A stretch of 17,197 bases of DNA from CAYMLQ01 sp964390795 (lineage in GTDB: Bacteria > Verrucomicrobiota > Kiritimatiellia > RFP12 > UBA1067), in NCBI GenBank assembly GCA_964390795.1, contig CAYMLQ010000087.1, positions 1-17,197 on the forward strand. The letters are read 5' to 3'. Within the stretch, counting starts at the first letter, position 1. Each line of letters begins with the position of its first letter. The position numbers were made by a program, and so were the translations under genes. Shown piece after piece: positions 6,236-14,305 of the stretch. Under the pieces are notes generated by a model. The model was not told where the DNA came from and did not search any database. It saw only the letters and a program-made list of their open reading frames with translations.

Positions 6236-7897
6236 CTATTCCCCGACCTGAGTGGTCAGCGAGTCGATATCGATCAGAAACGAGGCGCCCGGTTTGGCCT
6301 TGAGGTCCGTATAGTATCCCTGACCGAGATACACCCAGCGCCCTTCGTTGCCTAGGCGATGCGGCAGCGACACAGCCGCCGCCTCGCCGACTTTGATGGT
6401 GAGGGTATCGGGGGCACTGGTAACGATGAGGTGCGTCCATCCAGCGATGGCGCCGGCAGTGACTTTTTCTTTGCCGCTATGAATGGCGATTTGCCCTGCT
6501 TCGGCAACAATGCGTGCCACCGGTTGGCCGATGGTGAGTAGGGCCTGGGTGGTGCCGGTCTCAATTAAGGCGTCGAAGGCGATGCGCACGCTGTTGGAGC
6601 GCGGCAGGTTGGCATCAAGATCGACCCCGGCTGAACTGAAATCGTCAAGAAAACGCAGGCAGGAGCGATCCTCGACTCTTACCGCCGTGGCAGCACTGCG
6701 CCCCAGGCCCGACCGGGGAAAAACATACCAGCGCGCGGGATCCGGCAGCGGGGTGACGCTGGTGAGCATCTGCGGCCGGTCGCTCATGAGTTTTCGATTC
6801 CAGGTCCAGCACACGACTGCCTGATCGCCCTTGATCGCAATCTGTGGATAGTCGCAATTGATATCGGTCAGATCTCCCAGCAGCAGGGTGCCAGCGGTGA
6901 AATCGACGCCGGTGCCTCGGGTGAAGAATAGCGACAGGTTTCTCCGTTGATCGTTATGGTACCAGCTGTTGGTCCAGAAATCGTTCTGGGCGAGGATGTG
7001 CCGGCTGCCATAGCGCATGACATGTGAGCGCGATACCGCTAATTCCATCGGCAGAAAGGTTCTTTCAAGCGGTTGCCAGGTAACCCCCAAGTCATCACTG
7101 CTGGCATAGCTGATAGTCTTCGCTATGGGTGTCCCTTTCTTTTTATCCATTTGGGTATTGCGCGAAAGCATGAGCAGACGGCCTGGCGTCGGCTCCCAGA
7201 TGGTGGCCTCCCAGGCCCAGGCGTCGGACGGCGCGTGCACGCCTTGTTTGGATATCGCCCAGGTTTCTCCGCCATCGTCGCTGTAAATCACCTTATCTTG
7301 AGTATCTTCCATGCCCACGGCCTCTTCCATCTGGTGGGTAACCGGAACCAGAATGCGACCGGTGCTGGCGATCATGCCGCCATTACCAACAAAGATTCGG
7401 CCACCAGCCGGCATGATGTGGGTGTTCTCCCATTTCCCATCTGGCGTGCGTAAACGCGACAGGTAGAGACCGTCGTCGGGCCTCCAATGGGTCCAGAAAC
7501 TCCACAGTTCGTCGCCGACCAGAATAAAACCCGGTTGCCACTGACTGGACTTCTCGGCCTCCACCACCGGATTGACAGAACCGGCGGCAGTGGAATAGAC
7601 TTCGATCGGGCTGGTCCAGGTTTCTAAATCAGGACTAATGGTTTGGCGAATGCGCTGGCCCTGTTTTTCGCTGCCATCATCCCACTGCCAGATCCAGCGA
7701 TCCTTGAACCACGTAATGGTCGAGTCGTGACCGGACACCTCTTTGCCGGTCGCCGGGTCGACGAACGTCCGGGTGCTGATCGCCGGCTGATAGATCTCGT
7801 AATTGGCTCGCTCGGCGGCGATCACTCGTGCAGCCATGAATATGCACCCGGATAAAGCGCATAGATTGCACCAGGCAGGAAAATGGGTTTTGCTCAT
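6236..7897 (-). CDS. Sialidase-like (BNR/Asp-box) secreted protein with lectin-like C terminus
   Basis: This 553-residue protein has a probable signal peptide (cleavage near VIAA, residues 25-28). Two clear Asp-box motifs of the sialidase/neuraminidase propeller are present: S206-D-D-G-G-E-T-W213 and S267-D-D-L-G-V-T-W274. A degenerate one (ISPDLETW) lies near 87-94. Residues about 40-390 would form the six-bladed propeller, and about 415-553 looks like a ConA/LamG-type beta-sandwich. The fold family hydrolyses terminal sialic acids or related sugars, but many members have other substrates and I could not place the arginine triad. The ATG at 7897 starts the signal peptide. The open frame runs upstream to 8875, but that part is antisense-free shadow of the next gene. 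GC content is lower than in neighbouring genes (30/60 counted at 7081-7140). Confidence 0.75.
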   Translation of the reverse strand: MSKTHFPAWCNLCALSGCIFMAARVIAAERANYEIYQPAISTRTFVDPATGKEVSGHDSTITWFKDRWIWQWDDGSEKQGQRIRQTISPDLETWTSPIEVYSTAAGSVNPVVEAEKSSQWQPGFILVGDELWSFWTHWRPDDGLYLSRLRTPDGKWENTHIMPAGGRIFVGNGGMIASTGRILVPVTHQMEEAVGMEDTQDKVIYSDDGGETWAISKQGVHAPSDAWAWEATIWEPTPGRLLMLSRNTQMDKKKGTPIAKTISYASSDDLGVTWQPLERTFLPMELAVSRSHVMRYGSRHILAQNDFWTNSWYHNDQRRNLSLFFTRGTGVDFTAGTLLLGDLTDINCDYPQIAIKGDQAVVCWTWNRKLMSDRPQMLTSVTPLPDPARWYVFPRSGLGRSAATAVRVEDRSCLRFLDDFSSAGVDLDANLPRSNSVRIAFDALIETGTTQALLTIGQPVARIVAEAGQIAIHSGKEKVTAGAIAGWTHLIVTSAPDTLTIKVGEAAAVSLPHRLGNEGRWVYLGQGYYTDLKAKPGASFLIDIDSLTTQVGE

Positions 7898-7958
7898 AAT
7901 GATGGATCTCTGAACTGACAGGAAATTGCCGTACACATCCGACCCTCCGTGGTTCTCC

Positions 7959-7982
7959 GGGCAGGCGCACCCGCGCCTGTCC
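7959..7982. promoter_or_regulatory. Intergenic hairpin between lipoprotein and sialidase-like genes
   Basis: The arms 7959-7968 (GGGCAGGCGC) and 7973-7982 (GCGCCTGTCC) pair over 10 bp with one G-T wobble and a 4-base loop. It lies in the 149-bp gap 7898-8046. No T-tract follows on either strand, so it is not a standard intrinsic terminator. It could slow or stabilise the leftward transcript between the two genes. Apart from this I see only a TATAAT-like hexamer in the gap, with no good -35 partner. Confidence 0.4.
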
Positions 7983-8046
7983 ATGTTGACATCCAGCCCT
8001 GCTGTCAGCGTTATTATACGAGGTGTCGAATCAGGCGCCTTGCCGC

Positions 8047-10887
8047 TCATTCCTCCAGAATGCGGTATGACGCGTCGGCGTAGCGCGCCTTCTGCGTGTC
8101 GTTTTCCTTGGCGATCTCTTCGGCGGTCAGACCGCGTTTGTGAAGCTTCACCTCGCCGAGCAGTCCGGTAAAGGGCTGCCAGGTGGAACCGAGGTAGAGT
8201 TCGCGGCCGGCGACATCCAGCGAGCCGGTGAATGCCAGACGCGCCCACACATCGCCGGTGTTGCCGCATCCGGAGAGATCCGGCACGGTATAGCCGGCGT
8301 CGCCCGCGAAGTTCCAGTGGCCGGCGAGCCCGTTCTTGCCTACGGCAGGGAGGTTCTTGCGACTGTTTGCATGGGCGAGGTGGCGTCTGCGCGGCGGGTT
8401 GGCCAGTTCCTCGGCCGTGCCCAGGCGCAGGTTGTCCACATAGAAAAGCGCGTTGCCGTCGCTGTTGCTCATGAGGCCCAGCCAGGTGATGGCTTTGAAC
8501 GCTTTGCTCGGAACGGGCAGCGTCTTGACGATCCGCTGTTGGCCGGGGATGTCGAGCTGCAGGCGGTACGTGCCGGGGCCTGCTCCTCCCAGGGTGATGT
8601 CGATGGTCGCTTTCACCCATTCGCCGAGGGGCATCTTGCCGACAACCTGCCCCGAGGCTTTGACCGTGCCGTCCGCGCTGACAGCGACGCCGGGCCCGCT
8701 CAGGTAGTTGCCTGACGAGTAGTCGCGCAGCTCCACGATAAACTCGTCCGGTTGCTCTTTGCTGTTCAGCATGTCCCAGGAGAGCGTGACGGTGCCGTTC
8801 GTATAGGTCCGTTTGTATTCCAGGTGGGGTAGCCACCGGTAGCCCGCGCCGGGCGCGTCCTGGAACTTCAGGCACTGCTCGCCCTCTGCGGCCCGCTCGT
8901 CGGTGATGGCGACCACGGCGCCGCCGGCCTGATGGATGCTGCAGTCGGACGGCTTGGTGCCCGGCACGATCCCTTCAAAGGTGTAGTTGATGCTGATCGG
9001 CACTTCAACGGGCGGGGCAATCTCAACGCGTTTCCTGTCGGGGAATTTGCCGGGCAGAGACACCCAGTCCGCATCGCCGTAAAGGCCCGTCCGGCTGAGG
9101 TCGATGGGCTGGAAGCCGACCTTCAGCGCCGGCGAACCGGCTTTCAAGGAGAAGTCCCCGGCCGCGGGGTTGTTGAAGAGCGGGTCGGCGACAAGCGATC
9201 CCTTGTCGTTTCCTTCAGCCAGCCACTCGGCGAAGGCCCGTCCGGCGAACTGCGCCTCTCCGGATGTGCTCCAGTAGACGTTGTTCGCCAGAAACCAGTC
9301 CTTGTTCTTCCAAGGCCCGTCCAGCATCAGCGGGTGGTCGCTGAAGACGATGTTGTTGACGGCGCTGTAGTGGCAGCGCTTGTCTTCGCGCGAGCGACGT
9401 AGCTGGCTTATATCGCCAAGGGCGAGGATGTTGTTGCTCACGGTGCAGTCGGCGCCATAGTGCATGAAGAGAGGGGAGTTGCGAACGTGATGAACCACGT
9501 TGTTCGCCAGCAGGATATCCGAGCTGCCCTCGTCGGGGTAGAGGCCGGATCCGTGGGAGACATACGCGTAGCTGTAGACGTCGTGGATATGGTTGTACCG
9601 CTCGGTTGTGCCCGGTGAAACGCCGAGGGTATAGATGCCGCCCATGTCGCTGAGCCCTTCCCCGTTGCTGAGGTGGTGGATATGGTTGAAGTCGATCCTG
9701 TTGTGGTGGGCCGAGGTGGGCTGGAAACCCCAGGACCATCCGCAGGAGATGCCGGAGTAGTCGAGGTTGGAGATTTCGTTGTGGGTGACCCGGTTGTAGG
9801 AACTTTTGCCTATCCAGACGCCGTGGGCGCCATGGAAGAGGTTGCCGGCGTTGTGGATGAAGCAGTTGTCGACGGTGTGCTTGAAGGCGATACCCTGGAA
9901 ACGGATATGCTCGACATAGGTGTTTTTGGACGGTTCGCCCGTGAAGGCGACCAGGGTTGAGCGGATCAGGGGGGCAACCGCGCTGACAGATTTCGGGGTC
10001 TCGCCCGGCAGGGGGTAGTAGAAGAGCGTGTTGGCGGAGGTGTCCAGATACCACTCGCCGGGCTGGTCGAGACCTTCGAAGATCCCTTCCACGTAGTACC
10101 GCTGTTGCTTCTCCCAGTGTCCCATGGGCCAAGGGGCATCCTCGCGCAGGGTGACAACGCTATTGTCGGTGTCGATGGTGTGCACATGGTGCAGGGACGT
10201 CTCCCAGGAGTGGTAGACCGTAAAGAGCACCTGCCGGAGGTTGCGCCAGTTCTTGACGTCGCCCTCGTTGAAGAAAAACTCCTTGTTTTCATTGCTCCCG
10301 GTCGGGCCGGCGCTGCGGAAGAAACTCCCTTTGTTAGGTGAGCGGGCGCGGGTCCGGCTGGTGCCGTTGACGTACAACTGGTTAAAGGCCCACGGCGTGC
10401 CGGTCGGATTTTCCGGGAGACGGAGGCTCAAGAGTTTTCCGCCGCATGTGTCGCGGCTCCAGTCTCCGGTATCGCGTTGCCAGTTCTGCAGGGGGAGCCC
10501 GCCGCTGATGATGGGTGTGCGGCCGGGCCGTGCGGCATAGGTGATCGGGCAGGCTTCGCTGCCGGAGTCTTCGGGGCCGAATGTCAGGACGTCTCGTTGG
10601 CAATAGAGGCCGTCATCCAGCATCACCGTCACGGGATGCTGGTGCGAGCCGTCACGCGTCTTCAAGGCCCGGATGGCGTCGCGGGCTCTGACGATCGTTT
10701 GGAAAGGGCCGTCGGACTTTGTCCAGTTCGGTTTGGCTTGTTTGCCAGACCAGGTATCATTGCCCCTCGGAGAAACAAAGAACGTGACGGTCTCCGGCTC
10801 TTGTTTTGTGGGCGTATCGGTTACGGTACATGCGGAAAACAGGACGGTGCAGAGAGCCGCGCCGGCCAGAGAGATGGTTTTTGACAT
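8047..10887 (-). CDS. Right-handed beta-helix lipoprotein, GH141-like, with C-terminal lectin-like domains
   Basis: This 946-residue protein begins with a signal peptide ending in LFSAC, so Cys20 is a likely lipid-anchor site, although Phe at -3 is unusual. FFVSPRGNDTWSGK (36-49) and the RARDAIRALK segment (67-76) are the standard opening of secreted beta-helix proteins. Residues about 325-580 form the helix, with the conserved DMGGIYTLG (414-422) and GSGLYPDEGSSDI (446-458) segments typical of GH141-type proteins, which include fucosidases and xylanases. Residues about 633-825 look like a carbohydrate-binding jelly roll. Residues 853-927 are a shortened LamG domain. AAGGA eight bases upstream supports the ATG. 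It probably acts on a polysaccharide at the cell surface; the substrate cannot be read from the sequence. Confidence 0.8.
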   Translation of the reverse strand: MSKTISLAGAALCTVLFSACTVTDTPTKQEPETVTFFVSPRGNDTWSGKQAKPNWTKSDGPFQTIVRARDAIRALKTRDGSHQHPVTVMLDDGLYCQRDVLTFGPEDSGSEACPITYAARPGRTPIISGGLPLQNWQRDTGDWSRDTCGGKLLSLRLPENPTGTPWAFNQLYVNGTSRTRARSPNKGSFFRSAGPTGSNENKEFFFNEGDVKNWRNLRQVLFTVYHSWETSLHHVHTIDTDNSVVTLREDAPWPMGHWEKQQRYYVEGIFEGLDQPGEWYLDTSANTLFYYPLPGETPKSVSAVAPLIRSTLVAFTGEPSKNTYVEHIRFQGIAFKHTVDNCFIHNAGNLFHGAHGVWIGKSSYNRVTHNEISNLDYSGISCGWSWGFQPTSAHHNRIDFNHIHHLSNGEGLSDMGGIYTLGVSPGTTERYNHIHDVYSYAYVSHGSGLYPDEGSSDILLANNVVHHVRNSPLFMHYGADCTVSNNILALGDISQLRRSREDKRCHYSAVNNIVFSDHPLMLDGPWKNKDWFLANNVYWSTSGEAQFAGRAFAEWLAEGNDKGSLVADPLFNNPAAGDFSLKAGSPALKVGFQPIDLSRTGLYGDADWVSLPGKFPDRKRVEIAPPVEVPISINYTFEGIVPGTKPSDCSIHQAGGAVVAITDERAAEGEQCLKFQDAPGAGYRWLPHLEYKRTYTNGTVTLSWDMLNSKEQPDEFIVELRDYSSGNYLSGPGVAVSADGTVKASGQVVGKMPLGEWVKATIDITLGGAGPGTYRLQLDIPGQQRIVKTLPVPSKAFKAITWLGLMSNSDGNALFYVDNLRLGTAEELANPPRRRHLAHANSRKNLPAVGKNGLAGHWNFAGDAGYTVPDLSGCGNTGDVWARLAFTGSLDVAGRELYLGSTWQPFTGLLGEVKLHKRGLTAEEIAKENDTQKARYADASYRILEE

Positions 10888-10895
10888 AAACAGGT

Positions 10896-10900
10896 TCCTT
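10896..10900 (-). promoter_or_regulatory. Shine-Dalgarno site of the beta-helix lipoprotein gene
   Basis: AAGGA on the minus strand, eight bases before the ATG at 10885-10887. It sits at the end of the 108-bp gap 10888-10995. That gap has an AT-richer part that might hold a weak promoter (TTGTTG and TAACCT hexamers about 16 bases apart), but I do not call it. Confidence 0.7.
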
Positions 10901-10995
10901 TTCGTAGGTTAACTTTAGCTGATCAATCAACAAGAGGCCTTTACTGTATGGGCGCATCGTGTCTGTGTTCCTTGTGTTTGCGCATTGCATGATAG

Positions 10996-13900
10996 TCACT
11001 CGGTTGCTCCAGCGGAGCGAGGGTTAAGCGCCCGGTCACGGATTTCGGCGTCTGACAGGGCGCGTGTCAGGATGCGGATTTCACCGAGCATCCCGCCGAA
11101 CCAGGCTGGTGAAGCATCATAGGGACGGCGGCCGATCAGGAGCGGATGCGTGTTAACTAGCGGCCTGAAGCCGGACATGTCTTGGGGGTCGCCGCTGGGC
11201 GAGCCATTCACGTAGCATAAGCCGGTGTTGCCGCGCCGCACCAACACGACATGTGTCCACCGGCGCAGCGGCAGCGACCCCGGCGCGGTGGCGATGTAGC
11301 GGTTGTCGCAGCGGAAGGCGATGTTGCCAGCCTTTTCCGGATGTTCCCAGCCCCAGGTCCACTCGTGCGGCGAGCCAAAGCCGTTTCCCTTGGACAGCAC
11401 AACCGTGTTTCCCGCCCGGGTTTTCCACAGCCACGCCTCTAGCGTGAAATCTTCCGCGCCGAGGTTGAGTTCTGTAGGTGCTTCGACCCAGGCGCCGTGT
11501 CCGTCGAGCAGCAGCGCTTGTCCCGTCCAGTCAGGCACTGGCGCGAGCTGCGCGCCGCCGTGGAAGAGTTCGACGAAGCGTGCCAGCGACGGGGCGGAAG
11601 GGGTTGGGCGGAATAGGATCACGTCCCGCAGGCGTTCGCCAAGGCCGCGCGTCGGTCGCACAGCCGGAAAGGGAAAGCGATACAGGAGGGCATCAGTCAG
11701 AAAAACAGCCTCTCCGCCAGCCTCACGCCTGCTTTGCGCCACCACCGACAGCGTGTACGGCTTTTCCGGCGACAAGGGCGACGTGTCCAGCAGCACCGCG
11801 CGTGGGGATGCGCCGGCGCGCGCGGCGGTTACCTTGACGCCCGGCGAGAGGCGGAAGAGGCTGGCGTTGGTGGCAGTTTTCACGTCAACCGGCTTGGAGA
11901 AGAAAGCGGTCACCTGTCGCAGGTCATGCGCCGGACGAGCCGCAAGCAGTCGCGGCGGTTCGGTGTCTTCCGGTACGCGCACGTCGCACGGCGCCGACTG
12001 CGGCCCGGGCGGGCCAAAGTCACCGTCCCGTGCCGCGATGGCATAGCTGTGGAGTGCGGCAGCGTTGACGGTCGTGTCGACATAGAAGGGTTCGCGCGTC
12101 CGCGCGAGTTCCAGGCCGTCCCGGAAGATTTCATAGACCGGCGTGTCGCTCCAGCGCCCGGCAGGAGGCGCCCAGCGCAGCGTCACGCGGTCGGGGCGGC
12201 ACTCGGCGATCCTCAAGCGGCGCGGCAGTGCCGGTTGCACGGGTGGCGCCAGCGGTCCGCCGAACGCGGCGGGAAAATCGGGGCGGACCCCGATCGAGGC
12301 GTACGCCATGCGGCTTGCGTCGAAGCCCGGCTGCCAACTCACGTTCGCAGTCACAGCCGAAAGCTCGTTATCGGGGCCATTTGAACGGAGGGGTTTTCCT
12401 TGTGAACGCACAACGTGAAGGTCGCGGAAGACCTGCGACATGGACATACAGGGCCAGTCCAGGAAGATGCCGTCCGGAGGAGCGTCCGCCATGCTGTTGA
12501 CCGCTCCGGTGTCGGCAACCGTAATCTGTTCGAACGTGTTGACACTGTCGCCGCCGGGATTGTTGATGCAGGCGGCGTGAAGCGCGCCCATGTCTCCGCT
12601 GTCCTGGCCGCAATGCCGGACACGCAGATGGTGGAGACGGTTGTGGCGTGCGGGCGGGTGCGCGGTGAGGGTCGGCGGGCCGTACTGAGCACCGGTGTTG
12701 CCGCGCAGGGTGACGGCATAACGCGGCGAGTGGAGCAGGTCGGAATGGCTCACCTCATTGCTGCTGACGTTCATGAGTTCGACACAGGAGGCATACAGGC
12801 CGAGCTGGCCGACGAAGCGGATGCGGTTGTTGGTGAGGCGATTCTGCTCCAGGCGGTCAGGCGCGGCGGTGCCGGGAACCGGGGCAAACCGGTTCGAGAG
12901 GGTAATGCCGCTGATACCGATCTGCTCGATCAGGCAGCCGGCCACCGTGTTGCCGACAGCGTGGCCCACCAGCAGCACACCGTGTCGGCCGGCATTGCGG
13001 AAGCGGCATTTTAGGAGTGAAACCGACTCGGCGTTGGAAAGGCGCAGCAAGGCGTGATCCTGTCGGCCCCAGGCGTGTGCCCACCAGAAGAGCGAAGGCG
13101 AGAGCGCGTCGGTCTCCTCGAAGGACAGCCCCTCGAAACGCACATTGCGGATGCAGCGACGGTTGTCCGCTCCGCGCAGTTCGACCAGTGTCCGCAGGCG
13201 CGGTGCCGCGATGCCGAGCGTGTCGGGATGGCCCGTGCCCAGCGGGATGCAGTAGAGGAGTCCGCTGGCGCGGTCCAGAAAGAACTCGCCGGCAACATCC
13301 AGCAGCGCGAGGTCGTCCTCCAGAAAGTAACGAGCTCCGCCAAGAACCTCGGTGCGATCACCCAGGTTGTCGAACGTGATCCGGCGCGCGTCACGGTCAA
13401 TGTGAGTGACGCGGCAGTTCCAGCGGTGCCAGTCGCAGGGGCCCCACGGGAAGATCTGGATGCTCAAGCGGTTGGTGCACAGGTTTGCGGGTGGCACGTC
13501 CGAAGCGGCGTAATCGATCCAACTGCTCCGGTTTGGCGAAGCGTGCTTCGGGCTGCCGGCCACGCTGGCAAAGTAACCCTCGAGGGCGGCGGGGTATGCC
13601 GGGTTGTGCCGATAGTTGGGAAAGCGCGCCTTGCGCAAACGGACGCCGGCTTCGTAGAGGGTGTCGAAGGTCATGCCAGCGGGCACCCGCACCTTCCAGA
13701 GGCGGCCGTCATGCGGTTGCCAGCCGGTCAAGGGCTGGCTGCCAAGCAGACGCGCCTGACCGTCACCGTCCGCCGACTTCCAGATGACGCGCACACCGTC
13801 GCGGCCGGAATCCTCTTCGGTCAGCAGCAGGGGTTGAGCCAGGCGGTAAACCCCTGCGCGGATAAAGACCGTTATGTCCGCAGAGGCTTGCGGCAGCGCG

Positions 13901-14091
13901 GCGCGCACCGCCTGCTGAACCCGCGCCAGCGTGGCGAAGGGCCGGTCGGCGCTCCCGTCGTGCAGGTCGGTGCCGTTCGTGGCGACATGGAATTCGGCGG
14001 CTTGCAGATGTGCGGTGAGGACAAGCAGCAGGGCCAGAGTCTTCAAGAGAGCGGTCTGCGCAGGCAAAGATGGGCTATGTATGCGCGGCAT
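10996..14091 (-). CDS. Secreted right-handed beta-helix protein with FN3, Ig-like and LamG domains
   Basis: This 1031-residue protein has a signal peptide ending near HLQA (residues 28-31). EFHVATNGTDLHDGSADRPF (33-52) is the usual start of a secreted beta-helix enzyme. The helix spans about 300-600, with repeated N-x-h strand-turn patterns and short His/Asn-rich turns. An FN3 domain follows at about 618-705, an Ig/SwmB-like domain at about 710-790, and a full LamG domain at about 855-1020 (FTLEAWLWK at 882-890, GGMLGEIRILTRALSDAEI at 999-1017). It is probably a polysaccharide lyase or glycoside hydrolase related to the lipoprotein downstream, since the first 130 residues are laid out the same way. 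GGAG five bases upstream supports the ATG. Its first 17 bases overlap the end of the 76-residue ORF. Confidence 0.8.
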   Translation of the reverse strand: MPRIHSPSLPAQTALLKTLALLLVLTAHLQAAEFHVATNGTDLHDGSADRPFATLARVQQAVRAALPQASADITVFIRAGVYRLAQPLLLTEEDSGRDGVRVIWKSADGDGQARLLGSQPLTGWQPHDGRLWKVRVPAGMTFDTLYEAGVRLRKARFPNYRHNPAYPAALEGYFASVAGSPKHASPNRSSWIDYAASDVPPANLCTNRLSIQIFPWGPCDWHRWNCRVTHIDRDARRITFDNLGDRTEVLGGARYFLEDDLALLDVAGEFFLDRASGLLYCIPLGTGHPDTLGIAAPRLRTLVELRGADNRRCIRNVRFEGLSFEETDALSPSLFWWAHAWGRQDHALLRLSNAESVSLLKCRFRNAGRHGVLLVGHAVGNTVAGCLIEQIGISGITLSNRFAPVPGTAAPDRLEQNRLTNNRIRFVGQLGLYASCVELMNVSSNEVSHSDLLHSPRYAVTLRGNTGAQYGPPTLTAHPPARHNRLHHLRVRHCGQDSGDMGALHAACINNPGGDSVNTFEQITVADTGAVNSMADAPPDGIFLDWPCMSMSQVFRDLHVVRSQGKPLRSNGPDNELSAVTANVSWQPGFDASRMAYASIGVRPDFPAAFGGPLAPPVQPALPRRLRIAECRPDRVTLRWAPPAGRWSDTPVYEIFRDGLELARTREPFYVDTTVNAAALHSYAIAARDGDFGPPGPQSAPCDVRVPEDTEPPRLLAARPAHDLRQVTAFFSKPVDVKTATNASLFRLSPGVKVTAARAGASPRAVLLDTSPLSPEKPYTLSVVAQSRREAGGEAVFLTDALLYRFPFPAVRPTRGLGERLRDVILFRPTPSAPSLARFVELFHGGAQLAPVPDWTGQALLLDGHGAWVEAPTELNLGAEDFTLEAWLWKTRAGNTVVLSKGNGFGSPHEWTWGWEHPEKAGNIAFRCDNRYIATAPGSLPLRRWTHVVLVRRGNTGLCYVNGSPSGDPQDMSGFRPLVNTHPLLIGRRPYDASPAWFGGMLGEIRILTRALSDAEIRDRALNPRSAGATE

Positions 14092-14305
14092 ACTTGCTCC
14101 AGAGTTCGCGCGCCTGCTCCGGCGTGTTGACGACGGTGATGATGGCGAGGCCCTGCGGCGGCAGTTTCGCGAAGAGCCAGTCGAGGTCGGCCGTCGGGAT
14201 GTCGCCCCAGATGATCAGCGGGCGCGGGTTTTCACGGCGGTGGAAGGCTTTGAACAGGGTGACCCGCGCGTCCATGCTTCCTTGGCATGCGGTTACGTTT
14301 GTCAT
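14075..14305 (-). CDS. Small unknown protein overlapping both neighbours
   Basis: This 76-residue product is not one I recognise. It has no signal peptide or membrane segment. Residues 29-34 (LIIWGD) and 53-60 (LAIITVVN) look like buried beta-strands of a small alpha/beta fold, with helices around 40-47 and 61-72. Its ATG overlaps the TGA of the hydrolase upstream (ATGA, 14302-14305), and its last 17 bases overlap the start of the beta-helix gene. These overlaps on both sides, filling the whole 210-bp interval, favour a real coupled gene. A second ATG at 14275 is possible. The alternative is a remnant of a larger deleted gene. Confidence 0.5.
   Translation of the reverse strand: MTNVTACQGSMDARVTLFKAFHRRENPRPLIIWGDIPTADLDWLFAKLPPQGLAIITVVNTPEQARELWSKYAAHT
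14097..14100 (-). promoter_or_regulatory. Shine-Dalgarno site of the beta-helix/LamG gene
   Basis: GGAG on the minus strand, five bases before the ATG at 14089-14091. It lies inside the end of the 76-residue ORF, so the two genes would be translated in overlap. Confidence 0.6.

Noticed and set aside
8000..8025. A TTGACA hexamer on the plus strand (7985-7990) followed by TATTAT-like sequence
   Set aside because: The spacing is about 20 bases, too long for a standard promoter, and it would point against every gene in the window.
7898..8875. N-terminal extension of the sialidase-like frame (326 further codons)
   Set aside because: It reads through the 3' part of the lipoprotein gene in another frame, gives an Arg/Gln-rich sequence without domains, and the signal peptide begins at 7897.
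10940..10985. A TCTGTGTTCCTTGTG stretch resembling half of the CACAGAG repeat
   Set aside because: Only a short degenerate match and no inverted partner, so it could be chance.
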